From positions 1-15,558 of the forward strand of contig DISP01000193.1 of assembly GCA_002421995.1 (NCBI GenBank): DNA of 15,558 bases, given 5' to 3'. How positions within the stretch are numbered: position 1 is the first letter of the stretch; every line of letters starts with the position of its first letter. Below are positions 7,462-15,180 of this stretch, one piece after another. A program made the position numbers and the translations under genes. This DNA comes from Bacteroidales bacterium UBA6207 (lineage in GTDB: Bacteria > Bacteroidota > Bacteroidia > Bacteroidales > F082). A model generated the notes under the pieces. The model did no database searches and was not told the origin of the DNA. It saw nothing but the letters and a program-made list of their open reading frames with translations.

Positions 7462-7476
7462 GCAATGTTACATTGC
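7462..7476. repeat. Second palindrome in the blaI-SMR intergenic region
   Basis: GCAATGT-T-ACATTGC is a perfect 7-base-arm inverted repeat with one central base, 6 bases from the blaI operator and of unrelated sequence. It could be a site for another regulator of the divergent exporter. It overlaps the putative -33 TTG of blaI. Function unknown. Confidence 0.35.
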
Positions 7477-7555
7477 TACGGATAAAATGTCAAGTAAAAT
7501 TTTAAAGTATTTTATAATTCATTTATATCCAAGCGTTTGTTAGTGCATTTTTTTA

Positions 7556-7563
7556 TATTTTTG
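7556..7563 (+). promoter_or_regulatory. -7 promoter element of the SMR gene
   Basis: TATTTTTG matches TAnnTTTG exactly. A TTTG at 7536-7539 could be the -33 element, but the spacer is 16 bases, shorter than the usual 19-21. The box ends only 4 bases before the ATG at 7568, so the transcript would be leaderless or nearly so. Confidence 0.5.
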
Positions 7564-7567
7564 CCAT

Positions 7568-7894
7568 ATGAACTGGATCATTCTCATCATTGCAGGACTT
7601 TTTGAAGTGGCATTTGCGGCCTGTCTCACCAAAGCAAAAACGGCAACAGCACCGGAATCGTATTTCTGGCTTGGGGGATTTTTAGTTAGTCTAGCGATAA
7701 GCATGTTGCTGCTTTACAAAGCCAGTCAGCAGCTACCGATGGGAACGGCTTATGCGGTTTGGACGGGAATCGGTGCTGTGGGCACAGTAATTTTGGGAAT
7801 TTTCTATTTCAACGAACCGCTGAGTTTCTGGCGTCTTTTCTTCATTACAACACTCATTGTTTCGATTATCGGCCTCAAAGTGGTTTCTGCCTGA
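7568..7894 (+). CDS. Small multidrug resistance (SMR) exporter, Gdx/SugE-like
   Basis: This 108-residue protein has four TM helices and is a proton-coupled dual-topology exporter of the inner membrane. The essential acidic residue is Glu13 in WIILIIAGLFEVAFA. The second signature, LPMGTAYAVWTGIGAVGT (about 56-73), is nearly the SugE/Gdx sequence, so guanidinium or a related cation is a likelier substrate than in the EmrE/QacE branch. From memory of Gdx-Eco, its Ser42 appears conserved here (Ser45) but its Trp16 is Phe16, which leaves the substrate open. I see no guanidine riboswitch upstream. The gene is divergent from blaI and may share its regulation. The pair type (single gene) implies a homodimer. 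Confidence 0.9.
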   Translation: MNWIILIIAGLFEVAFAACLTKAKTATAPESYFWLGGFLVSLAISMLLLYKASQQLPMGTAYAVWTGIGAVGTVILGIFYFNEPLSFWRLFFITTLIVSIIGLKVVSA

Positions 7895-7961
7895 AGCAGA
7901 CAGCGCAACAATATTTTGGCACAGATCTTGTTTTGCTTCAATGTGTTAAATAAATAAAGCC

Positions 7962-8360
7962 ATGAAAAAAACACTGCTTTTTGCAATTATTTCGCTCATT
8001 ATTATTGCCTGTTCACCCAAAGAACATCTTAGCAAAAGGTCGAAAACCGGCGTGGCTTCGGCAAGCATGAATACCGACAGCCTTGAGCATGAAATTATCA
8101 TTCTTGATCCGGAATTTGACCGTTGGTATCAAACCCGCTTCAGTGAGGCAACTGACAGATCGAACGAGTTTTACCAAAGCATGAACAGCCTTGGCGCCCT
8201 CAACTGGAATCTGTATTACAACTCCGGAAAATACAGCAACGTAATTTCGAGTTATATTGACTACCGCAATAGCACGGACTACGGCATTGAAGTGAACCGA
8301 AAGCTTTACTGGTATTTTAAATACATCGAAGAAAAATTCAGGATCAGACTGTTCAGATGA
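7962..8360 (+). CDS. Small lipoprotein, probably DUF6146 family
   Basis: This 132-residue protein has a lipoprotein signal peptide (MKKTLLFAIISLIIIACS, lipid-modified Cys17) followed by a lysine-rich linker. The globular part starts with EIIILDPEFDRWYQTRF and ends YGIEVNRKLYWYFKYIEEKF. These two motifs, D-P-x-F-D-x-W and the late D-Y-G-x-E-V-N with aromatic residues, are what I recall for DUF6146, an uncharacterised Bacteroidota lipoprotein family; the assignment is from memory. It follows the SMR gene on the same strand after 67 bases, with no clear promoter or terminator between, so co-transcription is possible. It converges on rodA with a 35-base gap. Function unknown. Confidence 0.78.
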   Translation: MKKTLLFAIISLIIIACSPKEHLSKRSKTGVASASMNTDSLEHEIIILDPEFDRWYQTRFSEATDRSNEFYQSMNSLGALNWNLYYNSGKYSNVISSYIDYRNSTDYGIEVNRKLYWYFKYIEEKFRIRLFR

Positions 8361-8395
8361 TCCCATCGAAGAGCGCATTGCTCCCTGAAATTTCT

Positions 8396-9655
8396 CTAAC
8401 TCGAATAAGTGCGGTTGGCATCGAGTTTCAGAAACACGAAAAGCATCAGGGTGAAAGCCCAAAGACTTGATCCTCCATAACTTACAAATGGCAACGGAAT
8501 GCCAATCACGGGAGCAAGGCCAATCGTCATTGCGATATTGATGGCAAAATGGAAAAACATCACTGCAATCACAGAATAGCCGTAAACCCTGTTGAAAATG
8601 GCCCGTTGTCGTTCGGCCATGCGGATCAAACGAAGGAAAAGCATGATATACAATCCAATCACGATGGTTGTTCCAAGAAATCCCCATTCCTCGCCTACCG
8701 TACAAAAGATAAAGTCGGTGCTTTGCTCCGGCACAAAGTTAAACTTGGTTTGCGTGCCCTGCAAAAAGCCTTTTCCCAAAAACCCACCCGACCCGATTGC
8801 AATTTTCGATTGGTGAACGTTGTAGCCTGCACCGCGCAGGTCTTCGTCGAGCCCGAGCAGGACATTGATTCTAGTCCGTTGATGCGGCTCAAGAACATTG
8901 TCGAAAACAAAATTTACGCTGATAACAAACAGGGAGGAAACAGCAAAAACTGCCAGCAGACGCAGGATGTTTTGTACGTTACGGCGCATGAAAAAGAAAG
9001 AACCGGCCAACACAACAGCCAAACCAATGATCACGTAGAGCGGTCCAAAATACAGTACCAAAATAAACAATACCACTGCAATAGAGCCAAGGATCAGCGG
9101 CCAGGCCGAAAGTCCTTCGCGGTAAAGCACCAGAACAAATGCACCGAAAACCAGTGCAGAACCGGTGTCGTATTGTGCAAGCGTGAGCAGCGAAGGCAGC
9201 GCAATGATGCCAATGCTGATTAACAGCGTTCGGGTTTGCTCCAAATGCGTATCAAGGCGGTTGAGAAAGGCAGCAAGCGCAAGGCCGGTACTGAACTTTG
9301 CAAATTCGGCCGGCTGAAGTTTAAATCCTCCAATCTCAAACCACGATTTACTTCCCGCGGTGGTTGATCCAAACAACAACACGGCAATCAGCATCAGAAT
9401 CGTGATTCCATAAATGGCAAAAGCAAAACCGTTGAAGAACCTGGTGTCGGTGAGCATTACAAACAAACCCAAAACCAAGGCCAGACCAATCCAAAGCAAT
9501 TGCTTGCCGTAGCGCTGCGAAATATCAAAAATACTGCTGTGGTCTTCGTCATACACGGCAGCATAAATACTCAGCCAGCCTATCAGTGTCAAAGTCAGGT
9601 AGAGCAGCAGCACCGGAAACTCAATTTGACTAAAAATGCTTTTATTCTCTCTCAT
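8396..9655 (-). CDS. rodA: Rod shape-determining protein RodA (SEDS glycosyltransferase)
   Basis: This 419-residue polytopic SEDS-family protein polymerizes lipid II into glycan strands during cell elongation, together with PBP2. Family hallmarks are FKLQPAEFAKF (Glu117), SKIAIGSGGFLGKGFLQGTQ (about 283-302), FVPEQSTDFIF with the catalytic Asp314, and GIPLPFVSYGGSS near the C-terminus. It differs from FtsW in its adjacency to PBP2. The middle (about 180-260) is longer than in E. coli RodA (about 370 residues), with extra hydrophobic helices and a short basic stretch, MRRNVQN, as often seen in Bacteroidota. Its ATG overlaps the mrdA stop (ATGA at 9652-9655), so the two are translationally coupled. 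Confidence 0.95.
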   Translation of the reverse strand: MRENKSIFSQIEFPVLLLYLTLTLIGWLSIYAAVYDEDHSSIFDISQRYGKQLLWIGLALVLGLFVMLTDTRFFNGFAFAIYGITILMLIAVLLFGSTTAGSKSWFEIGGFKLQPAEFAKFSTGLALAAFLNRLDTHLEQTRTLLISIGIIALPSLLTLAQYDTGSALVFGAFVLVLYREGLSAWPLILGSIAVVLFILVLYFGPLYVIIGLAVVLAGSFFFMRRNVQNILRLLAVFAVSSLFVISVNFVFDNVLEPHQRTRINVLLGLDEDLRGAGYNVHQSKIAIGSGGFLGKGFLQGTQTKFNFVPEQSTDFIFCTVGEEWGFLGTTIVIGLYIMLFLRLIRMAERQRAIFNRVYGYSVIAVMFFHFAINIAMTIGLAPVIGIPLPFVSYGGSSLWAFTLMLFVFLKLDANRTYSS

Positions 9656-11475
9656 TGTTCAACAGGGTCAGGAAAGTTTTCCAACAGAAACTTTTCAAGT
9701 TCAGGACGTTTCACCTCACCGGTGATATAGAGTTCCATCAGCAAGCTGGCTATTGGAGCAGCCCAGGTGGAGCCAAAGCCGGCGTTTTCAACTACCACGG
9801 CAATGGCAATCGTTGGTTTGTCAACCGGTGCAAAAGCCATGAACAGTGAGTGGTCCTTACCATGCGGGTTTTCGGCGGTTCCGGTTTTGCCGGCAGCCTG
9901 AAACTCCTTCACCTTAAAGCGCCGCGCTGTTCCTCCTCCTCCCTCAAACACATCGAGCATGGCGTCTTTTACCAGTCTGAAATAGCGCCGGTCAATATTT
10001 GTTTCGTGCCGTTGTGTGAAATGGGAGGGCAGTGTATCGTTTTCTTCTCCTATACTTCTTGCAAGGTGCGGAGGATAGTAGTAGCCTTCGTTGCCGATGA
10101 TGGCAGCCAGGTTTGCCAACTGCAGCGGTGTGACAAGAATCTCGCCCTGACCAATACTTAACGACCTCACTGTCATTGCGTTCCAGCTTCCGCTATATAC
10201 TTTATCATAGAAATCTCTGTCGGGAATATTTCCAGGAACTTCAAAAGGGATATCGGTTTTGAAGCGCTTTCCCAATCCGAAATCGAGCATTTTGTCGTGC
10301 CAGTATTGCAGCGCCTTTTTTTGTCCGTGTAGGTTTGGGTTGTTGAGGATGTTTCGGAAGGTATTCCAAAAGAAGGGATTGCATGAGTTTTCGATGGCAG
10401 GCTGAACGGATAACGGCGTGACGTGGCTGTGGGTGCATTTAATGGGCGAGCTGCCCTTGCCCTGACAGCTGAAGCGCGTTCCTTCGTCAATAGAACCTGT
10501 TTGCAGTGCCACGAGTCCGTTAATCATTTTGAAGGTTGAACCGGGGGGATAGGTGCCTCCTATAGCCCTGTTGATCAATGGTTTTTGAGGATGATTAAGG
10601 AGTTCGTTAAAATTCTTTCCCCTCGCCCGGCCAACAAGGAGGTTGGGATCGTAGTTCGGACTGGTTACAAGTGCAAGAATTTCGCCCGTAGCAGGGTCAA
10701 TGGCCACAATGCTTCCGGTTTTGTTGACCATCAGCTTTTCGCCATACTCCTGCAAACGCACATCCATGCCGAGATAGACGTTTTTTCCGGTGACAGGCAA
10801 TGTGTCGTAAAGACCGTTCTGGTAGCTGCCTTTCTCCCTGTTGTGCACATCCACCATCATGATTTTCATGCCTTTGTGTCCTCTCAGGGCTTTTTCATAA
10901 AACTTCTCCAGTCCCGACTTTCCGATATAATCACCCATTTTGTAAATAGGATCACGTTCCATTTCGGCATTGTTCACTTCGCCCACATCGCCCAAAACGT
11001 GCGAAGCAATCGGGCGGGGGTATTTGCGCAAGGTACGTGCCTGAAAGAAAAAGCCGGGGTAGTGGTAAAGTTTCTCAATGATAAAACCATAATCTTCCTT
11101 CGAAATCTGCTCAACAAAGACTGAGGGCCTGAAACGGGAGTATTTGCGTGCAGCTGCAAGTCTTTCTCTGAATGTTGTAATATCAATTTTCAGCAACCGG
11201 CAAAAAGCCAGCGTATCGTCAATTTTGGCCTGTCTTGGTATTACGAGCAGGTCGTAGGCAGCTTCGTTGTAAACAAGTAACTCGCCGTTGCGGTCGAAAA
11301 TGGTGCCGCGGGCAGGGTATTGCGTCACAAACCTAAGCACATTGTTCTGCGATGAAAGCTTGTAGGATTGGTTGATAACCTGCAAAAAAAACAAGCGAAT
11401 AATAAAGATTCCCCCGATAATCAGGATGATAAGGGTAATAATCTGCCGGCGCTCATTGAATTTCTTTCCTTCCAC
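9652..11475 (-). CDS. mrdA: Penicillin-binding protein 2 (elongation transpeptidase)
   Basis: This 607-residue class B PBP cross-links peptidoglycan in the elongasome with RodA. A short basic cytoplasmic end is followed by a TM anchor (about 11-32), a dimerization/pedestal domain containing YPARGTIFDRNGELL (about 53-67), and the transpeptidase domain. Catalytic motifs are intact: STFK (Ser313, Lys316), SCN (Ser364-Asn366) and KTGT (Lys530-Thr533). The start is GTG at 11475: the frame is closed by TAA at 11500-11502 and holds no ATG before the TM anchor. A perfect -7 element lies 20 bases upstream. It begins a two-gene mrdA-rodA operon. The usual upstream mreB, mreC and mreD are absent, as a divergent peptidase gene starts at 11658. 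Confidence 0.95.
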   Translation of the reverse strand: MEGKKFNERRQIITLIILIIGGIFIIRLFFLQVINQSYKLSSQNNVLRFVTQYPARGTIFDRNGELLVYNEAAYDLLVIPRQAKIDDTLAFCRLLKIDITTFRERLAAARKYSRFRPSVFVEQISKEDYGFIIEKLYHYPGFFFQARTLRKYPRPIASHVLGDVGEVNNAEMERDPIYKMGDYIGKSGLEKFYEKALRGHKGMKIMMVDVHNREKGSYQNGLYDTLPVTGKNVYLGMDVRLQEYGEKLMVNKTGSIVAIDPATGEILALVTSPNYDPNLLVGRARGKNFNELLNHPQKPLINRAIGGTYPPGSTFKMINGLVALQTGSIDEGTRFSCQGKGSSPIKCTHSHVTPLSVQPAIENSCNPFFWNTFRNILNNPNLHGQKKALQYWHDKMLDFGLGKRFKTDIPFEVPGNIPDRDFYDKVYSGSWNAMTVRSLSIGQGEILVTPLQLANLAAIIGNEGYYYPPHLARSIGEENDTLPSHFTQRHETNIDRRYFRLVKDAMLDVFEGGGGTARRFKVKEFQAAGKTGTAENPHGKDHSLFMAFAPVDKPTIAIAVVVENAGFGSTWAAPIASLLMELYITGEVKRPELEKFLLENFPDPVEQ

Positions 11476-11494
11476 GGTGTTTTTTTTCGCGCTG

Positions 11495-11502
11495 CAAAGT
11501 TA
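11495..11502 (-). promoter_or_regulatory. -7 promoter element of mrdA-rodA
   Basis: On the minus strand TAACTTTG matches TAnnTTTG exactly. It predicts transcription from about 11491 and a leader of about 16 bases. No TTG is present 19-21 bases upstream, so the -33 element is weak or absent. Confidence 0.45.
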
Positions 11503-11590
11503 CAGCATCCTTTCGTTACCTTTTCTGCTGCGAAAACATATTTCACAATAAAAAACCATGCCTGTCTGTCTGATTGTACTATTTTTACAT

Positions 11591-11624
11591 TTTTCCCATG
11601 CATTCACGGCATGAAACGGGAAAA
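11591..11624. repeat. Nested inverted repeat upstream of the S9 peptidase gene
   Basis: TTTTCC/GGAAAA arms flank CATGC/GCATG arms around the loop ATTCACG, with a five-base asymmetric bulge on the right side. It lies 34 bases before the ATG at 11658. It could be a leader hairpin or an operator; a terminator is unlikely, as no gene ends nearby. Confidence 0.3.
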
Positions 11625-11657
11625 CAGGCTATACTGTGATAACATAAACCTCATCAA

Positions 11658-14078
11658 ATGAAGAAGATAATTGCACTTCTGCTTCTAATTCAGATTTCAG
11701 GTTTCGGCCTGAAAAGCCAGGAAACCATGTATCAGCAACCTCCACAGCAAATAACAGATCTTGTGGATGCGCCGGCAAGCCCGGAAATCTCGATAGGACG
11801 AAAATCAGGGAAAATTGTAATCCTGCATCGCAGCGAACTACCCGACATTGCCGATCTGGCTGCTCCCGAGCTGCGGCTGGCCGGCATCAGGATTGATCCG
11901 GTCACTTCCGGCCCCTCCCGTGCTTCCTACTACACAAAGCTATCGCTCACCGACGCCCGTGGCCTGGTTGTGAGCGATGTCAAAGGACTTCCCGAAAATG
12001 CACAGATCAGAAACATCAGCTGGTCGGCCGACGAAAAGCATATTGCTTTCACCAATACCGATGGCCATGGCATCAGTTTGTGGGTGCTTGAGGTGGAAAC
12101 GGCCACAGCCCGAAGACTTAGTCAGATCACAATCAACGAAGTGCTTGGGCAGACTTTTGTGTGGATGCCCGATCAGCACACCCTGCTTGTGAAGGCAATC
12201 CCCGAAGGTCGCGGCGAAGCACCAGCCTCTCTTACAATTCCCAAAGGCCCGGTGGTGCAGGAAAACACAGGCCGTAAGGCAGCAGTGCGCACCTTTCAGG
12301 ACCTGCTTAAAAATCCCGCAGATGAAACGCTTTTTGATTATTATGCCACTTCGGTATTGTTTTTGGTAAAACTCGACGGTTCATCACACAGGATTGGACA
12401 AAAAGCGGTTTGGGGAAACCTGACACCCTCGCCCGACGGGAAGTATATCCTGGCCTCGCGCTATTTGAGACCCTATTCCTATATCGTGCCCTACAACAGG
12501 TTTTCGCACATTTACGAACTGCTTGATGTGGATGGCAACACCGTCAGAATACTGGCCGAAATTCCTGTGGCCGACAACATTCCACAAGGTTTTGATGCTG
12601 TTCGCAAAGGTTTACGCAACCCACAGTGGCGGGCCGATGCCCCATCGAGCCTGTATTGGGTAGAAGCTGTTGACAACGGTGATCCGGCAGCCAAAGCTGA
12701 ATTCAGGGAACAGTTGTTTTTGCTTAAGGCTCCTTTTGAAAAAGAACCGATACCTGTGCTTCGGCTCAAACTACGCTATGGCGGCATTCAGTGGGGAAAA
12801 GGCGATTATGCCATCATCAGCGAGTATTGGCGAAAAGACCGGTTGGCCAGAAGTTGGGTTTTCAATCCAGGAAGCAATGATGGTACAAGCAAGCTTATCT
12901 TTGAACGCTCATCGGAGGATCGCTACAACGATCCCGGCAGGTTCGTCACCACAACCAATGATGCCGGATTTCAGGTATTGCTGTTTGATGCAAAAGGCAG
13001 TAAGCTGTTTTTGATCGGGCAGGGTGCTTCGCCCGAAGGAAACAAGCCTTTTCTGGATGTGTTTGCTGTTGAAGACAACAAAACCCGCCGGCTGTGGCAA
13101 AGCAAAGCCCCTTATCTTGAAACTCCCGTTGCATTGCTTGATGCCGACAAACAAATTGTTGTGACACGGAAAGAGTCGGTGGACGAGCAACCCAATTATT
13201 TTCTGCGAAACCTGAAGAAAAAGACAGAAACACAAATCACCTTTTTCCCCGATCCTATGCCGGCCCTGCGTCTGATGAAGAAAGAAGTGGTGCATTACAA
13301 GCGCAACGACAGCCTGCCGCTTAGTGGCACACTTTATTTGCCGGCAGGCTTCAGGCCGGGTGTTGACGCCCCACTCCCCACCCTGATCTGGGCTTATCCC
13401 AACGAATACAAAAGCGCCGATGCAGCCGGTCAGGTGAGTGGTTCTCCCTATTCATTCACACGCGTGGGTGCCACCTCGCCCATCTTGCTTGTAACCCAAG
13501 GTTATGCGGTGCTCAATGATGCCAGTTTCCCGATTGTAGGTGAAGGCAGCCGCGAACCCAACGACACCTTTATCCCGCAGCTTGTTGCCAATGCCGAAGC
13601 AGCCATCAGCAAGCTTGTCGAAATTGGTGTTTCTGATCCACAAAGAGTGGCCGTTTCAGGACACTCCTATGGCGCGTTTATGACAGCCAACCTGTTGACA
13701 CACAGCAATTTGTTTGCAGCAGGTATCGCCCGTAGCGGAGCCTACAACCGCAGCCTGACGCCATTTGGGTTTCAGGGCGAAGAACGAAACTATTGGGAAG
13801 CACCGGAGTTGTACGACAGTATTTCACCCTTTATGCAAGCAGATAAAATGAAAAGTCCTTTACTGCTGATTCATGGTGCTGCCGATGATAATTCGGGCAC
13901 TTTTACAATGCAAACCGAGCGCTATTATGATGCGCTTCGCGGTCTTGGCGCAACGGTAAGGATGGTTTTGCTGCCTTATGAAAGTCATGGCTACCGTGCG
14001 CGCCAATCGGTGCTTCATATGCATAGCGAGTGGATCAACTGGTTGGACAAATATGTCAAAAACAAAAAAACGAATTAA
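11658..14078 (+). CDS. Secreted S9 serine peptidase, glutamyl endopeptidase (S9D) type
   Basis: This 806-residue exported peptidase begins with a signal peptide (about 1-20). A short region, DLVDAPASPEISI, follows, then a beta-propeller domain (about 50-540) and the alpha/beta-hydrolase domain (about 545-800). The catalytic triad is visible: Ser670 in SGHSYGAFMTANLL, Asp743 in HGAADDNSGT and His777 in YESHGYRAR. The strings IARSGAYNRSLTPFGFQ, TMQTERYYDALRGLGA and SHGYRARQS are nearly those of plant chloroplast glutamyl endopeptidase (CGEP) and bacterial S9D peptidases. It therefore probably cleaves after Glu, rather than Pro as in true prolyl oligopeptidases. It would act in the periplasm or outside the cell on peptides or small unfolded proteins. 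The ATG is directly supported by the signal peptide. It is a single-gene unit divergent from mrdA. Confidence 0.92.
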   Translation: MKKIIALLLLIQISGFGLKSQETMYQQPPQQITDLVDAPASPEISIGRKSGKIVILHRSELPDIADLAAPELRLAGIRIDPVTSGPSRASYYTKLSLTDARGLVVSDVKGLPENAQIRNISWSADEKHIAFTNTDGHGISLWVLEVETATARRLSQITINEVLGQTFVWMPDQHTLLVKAIPEGRGEAPASLTIPKGPVVQENTGRKAAVRTFQDLLKNPADETLFDYYATSVLFLVKLDGSSHRIGQKAVWGNLTPSPDGKYILASRYLRPYSYIVPYNRFSHIYELLDVDGNTVRILAEIPVADNIPQGFDAVRKGLRNPQWRADAPSSLYWVEAVDNGDPAAKAEFREQLFLLKAPFEKEPIPVLRLKLRYGGIQWGKGDYAIISEYWRKDRLARSWVFNPGSNDGTSKLIFERSSEDRYNDPGRFVTTTNDAGFQVLLFDAKGSKLFLIGQGASPEGNKPFLDVFAVEDNKTRRLWQSKAPYLETPVALLDADKQIVVTRKESVDEQPNYFLRNLKKKTETQITFFPDPMPALRLMKKEVVHYKRNDSLPLSGTLYLPAGFRPGVDAPLPTLIWAYPNEYKSADAAGQVSGSPYSFTRVGATSPILLVTQGYAVLNDASFPIVGEGSREPNDTFIPQLVANAEAAISKLVEIGVSDPQRVAVSGHSYGAFMTANLLTHSNLFAAGIARSGAYNRSLTPFGFQGEERNYWEAPELYDSISPFMQADKMKSPLLLIHGAADDNSGTFTMQTERYYDALRGLGATVRMVLLPYESHGYRARQSVLHMHSEWINWLDKYVKNKKTN

Positions 14079-14124
14079 TGAGTGTCTGACTTTAATTCCG
14101 AAGGCCTCGTAAGTGCTTCTTTCA

Positions 14125-14155
14125 TGTCAGTCATTTACAATAGTAAAACCTGACA
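14125..14155. repeat. Two-step hairpin downstream of the S9 peptidase gene
   Basis: TGTCAG/CTGACA form an outer 6-base-pair stem and TTTAC/GTAAA an inner 5-base-pair stem with loop AATA, separated by a small internal loop. It begins 47 bases after the stop. No T-run follows on either strand, so it is not a classical terminator. The 14079-14364 gap otherwise holds only a TGACAATCA direct repeat (14151, 14272) and the promoter of the next gene. Confidence 0.35.
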
Positions 14156-14301
14156 ATCATTCTGTAAAAGCCTCGCCCTCAAAATAAAACATAAGCATCA
14201 GAAAATCTATTCAGGAACTAATTCGGTGACAAACGCATTTTTTTTAATGGCATGTAGGTAATTTGTAAAGGTGACAATCACTCAGAAGTGTGGAATTATC
14301 T

Positions 14302-14309
14302 TATTTTTG
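14302..14309 (+). promoter_or_regulatory. -7 promoter element of the M48 peptidase gene
   Basis: TATTTTTG matches TAnnTTTG exactly, predicting a start near 14313 and a leader of about 50 bases. No TTG is found at the expected -33 distance, so the call is tentative. Confidence 0.4.
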
Positions 14310-14364
14310 TAAGTCAGATATATTTTTATAACTTATTATAAATGAATTGAATAATTTTTCAAAT

Positions 14365-15180
14365 ATGAAAACATCAGCACTTTCAGCCAAAATACTTGTT
14401 GTTGTGGCGGCTTTCAGCATCGCTTTTTTGTCGTGCAGCCGTGTTCCGATCACAGGCAGAAAACAGATCAATCTTTTGCCTTCATCGCAGATGCTGAGCA
14501 TGAGTTTTCAGCAGTACTCCGACTTTGTCAAAACGAGCAAAATCTCGACCAATGCTGCACAAACAGCAATGGTTAAAAAGGTTGGATCGAAGATACAGCG
14601 TGCGGTTGAAGACTACTTTGCTTCCAAGGGCATGGCCCATGAGCTGAAGGGATACAATTGGGAGTTCAACCTTGTTGAGAGCGAAGAAGCCAATGCATGG
14701 TGCATGCCCGGTGGCAAGGTTGTGTTTTATACCGGCATTTTACCTATCACGCAAAACGAGGTGGGCATGGCCGTTGTGATGGGGCACGAGGTGGCGCATG
14801 CTGTTGCCGAGCATGGCAATGAACGCATGAGCCAGGGCATGCTCACACAGCTTGGAGGGATGGCCCTCGCGGTAGCCATTCAGGAAAAACCCGAGCAAAC
14901 ACAGGCTTTGTGGATGACAGCTTTCGGTGTGGGCAGTCAGGTGGGCGTGATGCTGCCCTTCAGCAGGCTTCACGAAAGCGAAGCCGACAGACTTGGGCTT
15001 ATTTTTATGGCCATGGCCGGATACAATCCCGAAGAAGCCGTTGGTTTTTGGCAAAGAATGGCCAATATGAAAGGCGGACAGGCACCTCCTGAGTTTTTAA
15101 GCACACACCCCTCTGATGCAACCCGTATTGCGCAGATACAGAAATGGCTTCCCGAAGCAAAAACCTATTTCAATAAGTAA
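14365..15180 (+). CDS. M48-family zinc metallopeptidase lipoprotein
   Basis: This 271-residue protein has a lipoprotein-type signal peptide (hydrophobic run ending AFLSC) followed by SRVPITGRKQINLLP, the usual start of Bacteroidota M48 lipoproteins related to E. coli LoiP/YcaL and the peptidase part of BepA. The zinc site is HEVAH (His141, Glu142, His145), with Glu204 in ESEAD as third ligand and Asp208 as the helper. It ends with the conserved FLSTHPSDATRI motif. Such peptidases degrade or mature misassembled envelope proteins in the periplasm. An upstream in-frame TTG at 14347 would add MNNFSN; I choose ATG 14365 because it directly precedes the signal peptide. There is no TPR domain, so it is not full-length BepA. 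It is a single-gene unit. Confidence 0.92.
   Translation: MKTSALSAKILVVVAAFSIAFLSCSRVPITGRKQINLLPSSQMLSMSFQQYSDFVKTSKISTNAAQTAMVKKVGSKIQRAVEDYFASKGMAHELKGYNWEFNLVESEEANAWCMPGGKVVFYTGILPITQNEVGMAVVMGHEVAHAVAEHGNERMSQGMLTQLGGMALAVAIQEKPEQTQALWMTAFGVGSQVGVMLPFSRLHESEADRLGLIFMAMAGYNPEEAVGFWQRMANMKGGQAPPEFLSTHPSDATRIAQIQKWLPEAKTYFNK

Noticed and set aside
7456..7567. Guanidine riboswitch upstream of the Gdx/SugE-like exporter
   Set aside because: No ykkC-type conserved ACG-rich core or other guanidine aptamer pattern is seen, and the promoter box lies at the start codon, leaving no room for a leader RNA.
7892..7940. TGAAGCA/TGCTTCA inverted repeat as a terminator of the SMR gene
   Set aside because: The loop is 35 bases and no T-run follows; too weak to call.
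8361..8395. GAGC/GCTC hairpin between the lipoprotein and rodA as a bidirectional terminator
   Set aside because: The stem is only four base pairs and no T-tract follows on either strand.
8013..8705. 230-codon open frame on the minus strand
   Set aside because: It spans the DUF6146-like lipoprotein and the end of rodA in other frames; both those genes have clear family motifs, and this frame has none.
8549..9223. 224-codon open frame on the plus strand
   Set aside because: It is antisense to rodA, rich in Lys, Gln and Asn, and without a domain or start context.
10585..11124. 179-codon open frame on the plus strand
   Set aside because: It is antisense to the PBP2 pedestal/transpeptidase region, with no motif.
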